From: Izemoplasma sp964435595
Lineage (GTDB): Bacteria > Bacillota_I > Bacilli_A > Izemoplasmatales > Izemoplasmataceae
Direction: 5' to 3'
Assembly (NCBI GenBank): GCA_964435595.1
Contig: CAYSZV010000004.1
Span: 30,219-94,218, forward strand
DNA length: 64,000 nucleotides
Positions 62,146-64,000 of the stretch are shown here, piece after piece; positions within the stretch are counted from its first letter, which is position 1, and the number at the start of each line of letters is the position of its first letter. The notes under the pieces are model-generated. The model did no database searches. It was not told the DNA's origin and saw nothing but the letters and a program-made list of their open reading frames with translations. The translations under genes were made by a program, and so were the position numbers.

Positions 62146-63839
62146 TTTATTCCCTCTTTTCTAGGTACTGTAATTATGACTTTTACACCCTTACCTTCTT
62201 CACTAGATAATTCTAGCCCGTATCGTTCTCCATATAATAGTTTTAGTCTTGCATCAATATTTACCAGTCCAATTCCACTAAAGTATTCTTCGTCTTTCAT
62301 CTGTAAATAGTTTTCTCTACTACGGAATTGTAGGTTGATTTTTGATAGTTTATCTTTTGATAGACCTTTTCCATTGTCTTCAATAATGATTTGAGTATCT
62401 TCTGCAACGATTGAATATACTTTGATTTTCCATACTCCACCAATGTTTTTCAATCCATGTCGAAACGAATTTTCTAAGATTGGCTGCAGTGTAAATTTTG
62501 GAACATTGACATTCATTACTTCATCTAAGATATCGATATCAAATACTAAGGTTTCTCCAAATCGTAGTTTTTGAATACTCAAGTAATCTTGAATATGTGT
62601 TAGTTCTTCTTTTAATGTAGTGGACTCTTGGTTGATTCTCATTGAGTATCGCACTAGGTTACTCATTTTGATTGTTGCTTCATAGATATTTGTTGCATCA
62701 ACACTCAAAGCCATTCCCCCAATTAATTGGAATGTATTGGCCAGAAAATGAGGATTGATTTGTGCTTGAAGAGCTTTTAATTGAGCGTTTTTACGATCAA
62801 TCTCATTCTTATATTTTTCTTGAATCAAGACGTTTACTTCATTGATCATTTGATTGTAACTTTGACCCAAAACCTTGATTTCATCATAATCCTGTGTAGC
62901 TGGCTCTACATTAGAAAAACTAAATGCTTTCATATTTTCTATTAATCTTCTGATTGGTAAAGTGATTCGATTAGACAGTAATATTGAAAATAGAATCGCA
63001 GTAACAAGTGAGAAAAACACAATAATGAGTCCAGTTGATATCAAACTATTGTTTACATTTTGGATTTGTCTAGTCGCAACCGCTGATACCACATATAAAT
63101 CTCTATTGGCTACTCTTTCAGCCCATACAGTATAGTCTTTTAATTCAGTGTTAATGCCGCTATTAGGAAAGGAATCTGAATTGCTAATCAACTCTTGTAA
63201 TCCGATTAGTTCGATATCATTATTACGCAACAAGGTATGTTCCGATGTTCTTAGAAAATAGTTTGTATTATCTGAGAATATTTCATCTAATCCTTTAAAC
63301 AAGGAGTCATCTAATCTTACAACGATTACTCCTTCAACAACTTGCGTTTCAAAATCATTGATTGTATGCATTACATATAAGTTGCTATCATTTTCAAAAA
63401 ACACCATTCCCGTAGCTGTTGTATAATCCGAATACATATTATTATATCCTAAAATTCGATTGGAATATCCATTTTCATAATCTACTGATGCCACCTTAAA
63501 TGAATTGACAGAGTATACTGATAATCGCGAAACAAGGTTCGCATTATCATACAAGGAATCTCTCAATACTTGTTCAACATTTGCTGTATTAAGACTTGGA
63601 GAATCAATATTCTCCAATAAGTTTTCTTCAATATGAAGATTATACACAACATTCATCAATTGTTCCTCGATTGATTCAAGATACTGCTTTGCCCATAATG
63701 CTTCTTTTGTATTGGCACTGATTTCTGTATCTATCGATTCACTACTTACAAAAACGAGCGAATAAAACAAAAAAGCAATTACTGGTATAACACTAATTGC
63801 TAACATATACAAAACTAGTCTCGATTTAATACTTTTCAT
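62142..63839 (-). CDS. YesM-type sensor histidine kinase
   Basis: A 565-residue membrane kinase. Span 1 (about 7-31), a large extracytoplasmic Cache-like sensor domain (32-265), span 2 (about 266-288), a HAMP domain and a dimerisation/catalytic region follow in order. The phospho-accepting histidine is at about 364 in ALQAQINPHFLANTFQ, and the HATPase has LENSFRHGLKN, EDNGKGLS and SGIGLVNIDARL. The ATG at 63839 has GAGAGGTGATTG before it; the frame extends 17 codons upstream but without a good ribosome site. It probably senses the extracellular sugar or the loaded binding protein and signals to the YesN-type partner it overlaps. Confidence 0.93.
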   Translation of the reverse strand: MKSIKSRLVLYMLAISVIPVIAFLFYSLVFVSSESIDTEISANTKEALWAKQYLESIEEQLMNVVYNLHIEENLLENIDSPSLNTANVEQVLRDSLYDNANLVSRLSVYSVNSFKVASVDYENGYSNRILGYNNMYSDYTTATGMVFFENDSNLYVMHTINDFETQVVEGVIVVRLDDSLFKGLDEIFSDNTNYFLRTSEHTLLRNNDIELIGLQELISNSDSFPNSGINTELKDYTVWAERVANRDLYVVSAVATRQIQNVNNSLISTGLIIVFFSLVTAILFSILLSNRITLPIRRLIENMKAFSFSNVEPATQDYDEIKVLGQSYNQMINEVNVLIQEKYKNEIDRKNAQLKALQAQINPHFLANTFQLIGGMALSVDATNIYEATIKMSNLVRYSMRINQESTTLKEELTHIQDYLSIQKLRFGETLVFDIDILDEVMNVNVPKFTLQPILENSFRHGLKNIGGVWKIKVYSIVAEDTQIIIEDNGKGLSKDKLSKINLQFRSRENYLQMKDEEYFSGIGLVNIDARLKLLYGERYGLELSSEEGKGVKVIITVPRKEGIK

Positions 63840-63858
63840 ATCAATCACCTCTCTTATA

Positions 63859-63887
63859 ATATTAGAATAAGAATTCACAAGTGTCAA
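63859..63887 (-). promoter_or_regulatory. Promoter of the yesM/yesN genes
   Basis: Minus-strand perfect -35 TTGACA (63882-63887), 17-bp spacer and a -10-like TAATAT (63859-63864). Confidence 0.6.
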
Positions 63888-63945
63888 CAAAAAATATCAA
63901 TATAATCCAATTATAGAAAGATAGGTAAAACTTCTCTTACAAAAT

Positions 63946-63998
63946 AAAAATAGAAACAAAATTCATGATACCTTGTGAATTGTAGTTTCTATTTTTTT
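63946..63998. terminator. Terminator-like hairpin at the right edge
   Basis: Outer stem AAAAATAGAAAC (63946-63957) with GTTTCTATTTTT (63985-63996), inner stem AATTCA/TGAATT, small bulges and A-rich/T-rich flanks. It probably ends a minus-strand gene beyond the window. Between it and the yesM promoter I see no gene. Confidence 0.7.
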
Positions 63999-64000
63999 AT

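Noticed and set aside
63870..63981. Inverted copies of AATTCACAAG about 90 bp apart near the right edge
   Set aside because: One copy lies in the yesM promoter spacer and the other in the terminator stem; at this base composition the match could be chance and no further structure supports it.
1..64000. Mycoplasma-type recoding of UGA to tryptophan
   Set aside because: UGA ends several intact genes (galK, citD, the YesN-type gene), and tryptophan is coded by TGG, so the standard bacterial code applies.
1..64000. CRISPR array, tRNA, rRNA, insertion sequence or prophage
   Set aside because: No regularly spaced repeats, transposase or integrase genes, or cloverleaf-like stretches were seen in the few intergenic regions large enough to hold them.

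Overview
The window is a 64 kb stretch of a low-GC, gene-dense bacterial chromosome with two short assembly gaps (N runs at 50821-50830 and 61522-61663). Gene content and style (RNase J, YutG-type PgpA, PriA, LemA, consensus sigma-A promoters, TGn-TATAAT extended -10 boxes, CcpA-type cre sites, YesM/YesN, LacI and TetR regulators, strong GGAGG or GGTGA ribosome sites) point to the Bacillota or a free-living, standard-code relative of the Mollicutes. UGA is a stop codon here (for example it ends galK and citD) and tryptophan is TGG, so the Mycoplasma code is not used. This taxonomic reading is inference; no rRNA is present to settle it.

Layout. 1-2318: partial DUF1189-like membrane protein, radical SAM protein, FTR1 iron permease. 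2450-11745: one long minus-strand operon, mutS-mutL-mutE-mal-citD-citE-citF-citC-citXG, that encodes glutamate fermentation by the methylaspartate route; the citrate-lyase-like enzyme is probably a citramalate lyase. It is preceded by a leader with a 30-codon small ORF and three hairpins. 12042-21563: housekeeping genes on the minus strand (lemA-like, metK, a membrane protein with a decayed HD-GYP domain, pgpA, fmt, priA, an ATPase, a HAD phosphatase), then rnjA on the plus strand. 25029-33608: a ten-gene lysine fermentation operon (maoC-like, atoD, atoA, kal, kce, kdd, kamA, a P-loop gene probably kamB, kamD, kamE). Its leader carries a lysine riboswitch with a visible L2-L3 kissing interaction, a terminator whose 5' arm contains the P1 3' strand, and a consensus promoter whose -35 box lies in a perfect cre site.

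33998-37082: lipoprotein with an InlB-type repeat and a pair of similar two-span membrane proteins. 37135-48853: galactoside operon galR-galK-galE-galT-galM-GH36-symporter-GH2, with a 39-bp palindrome over its promoter and a frameshift near the end of GH2. 48919-55322: exonuclease, uvrC, tetR, and a divergent RND-type exporter. 56513-63839: an oligosaccharide ABC transporter without an ATPase, an intracellular GH5-type glycosidase, and a YesM/YesN two-component system.

How it fits together: the organism looks like a fermenter of amino acids (lysine and glutamate, each through an adenosylcobalamin-dependent mutase) that also imports galactosides and probably beta-glucan oligosaccharides. The cre sites suggest that sugar availability represses the amino acid pathways, while lysine switches on its own catabolic operon through the riboswitch. 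The most notable signals are the predicted ON-type lysine riboswitch plus cre, a TAATT stop-start junction that implies an ATT start codon for the kamB-like gene, the small-ORF leader of the glutamate operon, and the palindrome over the galR promoter.
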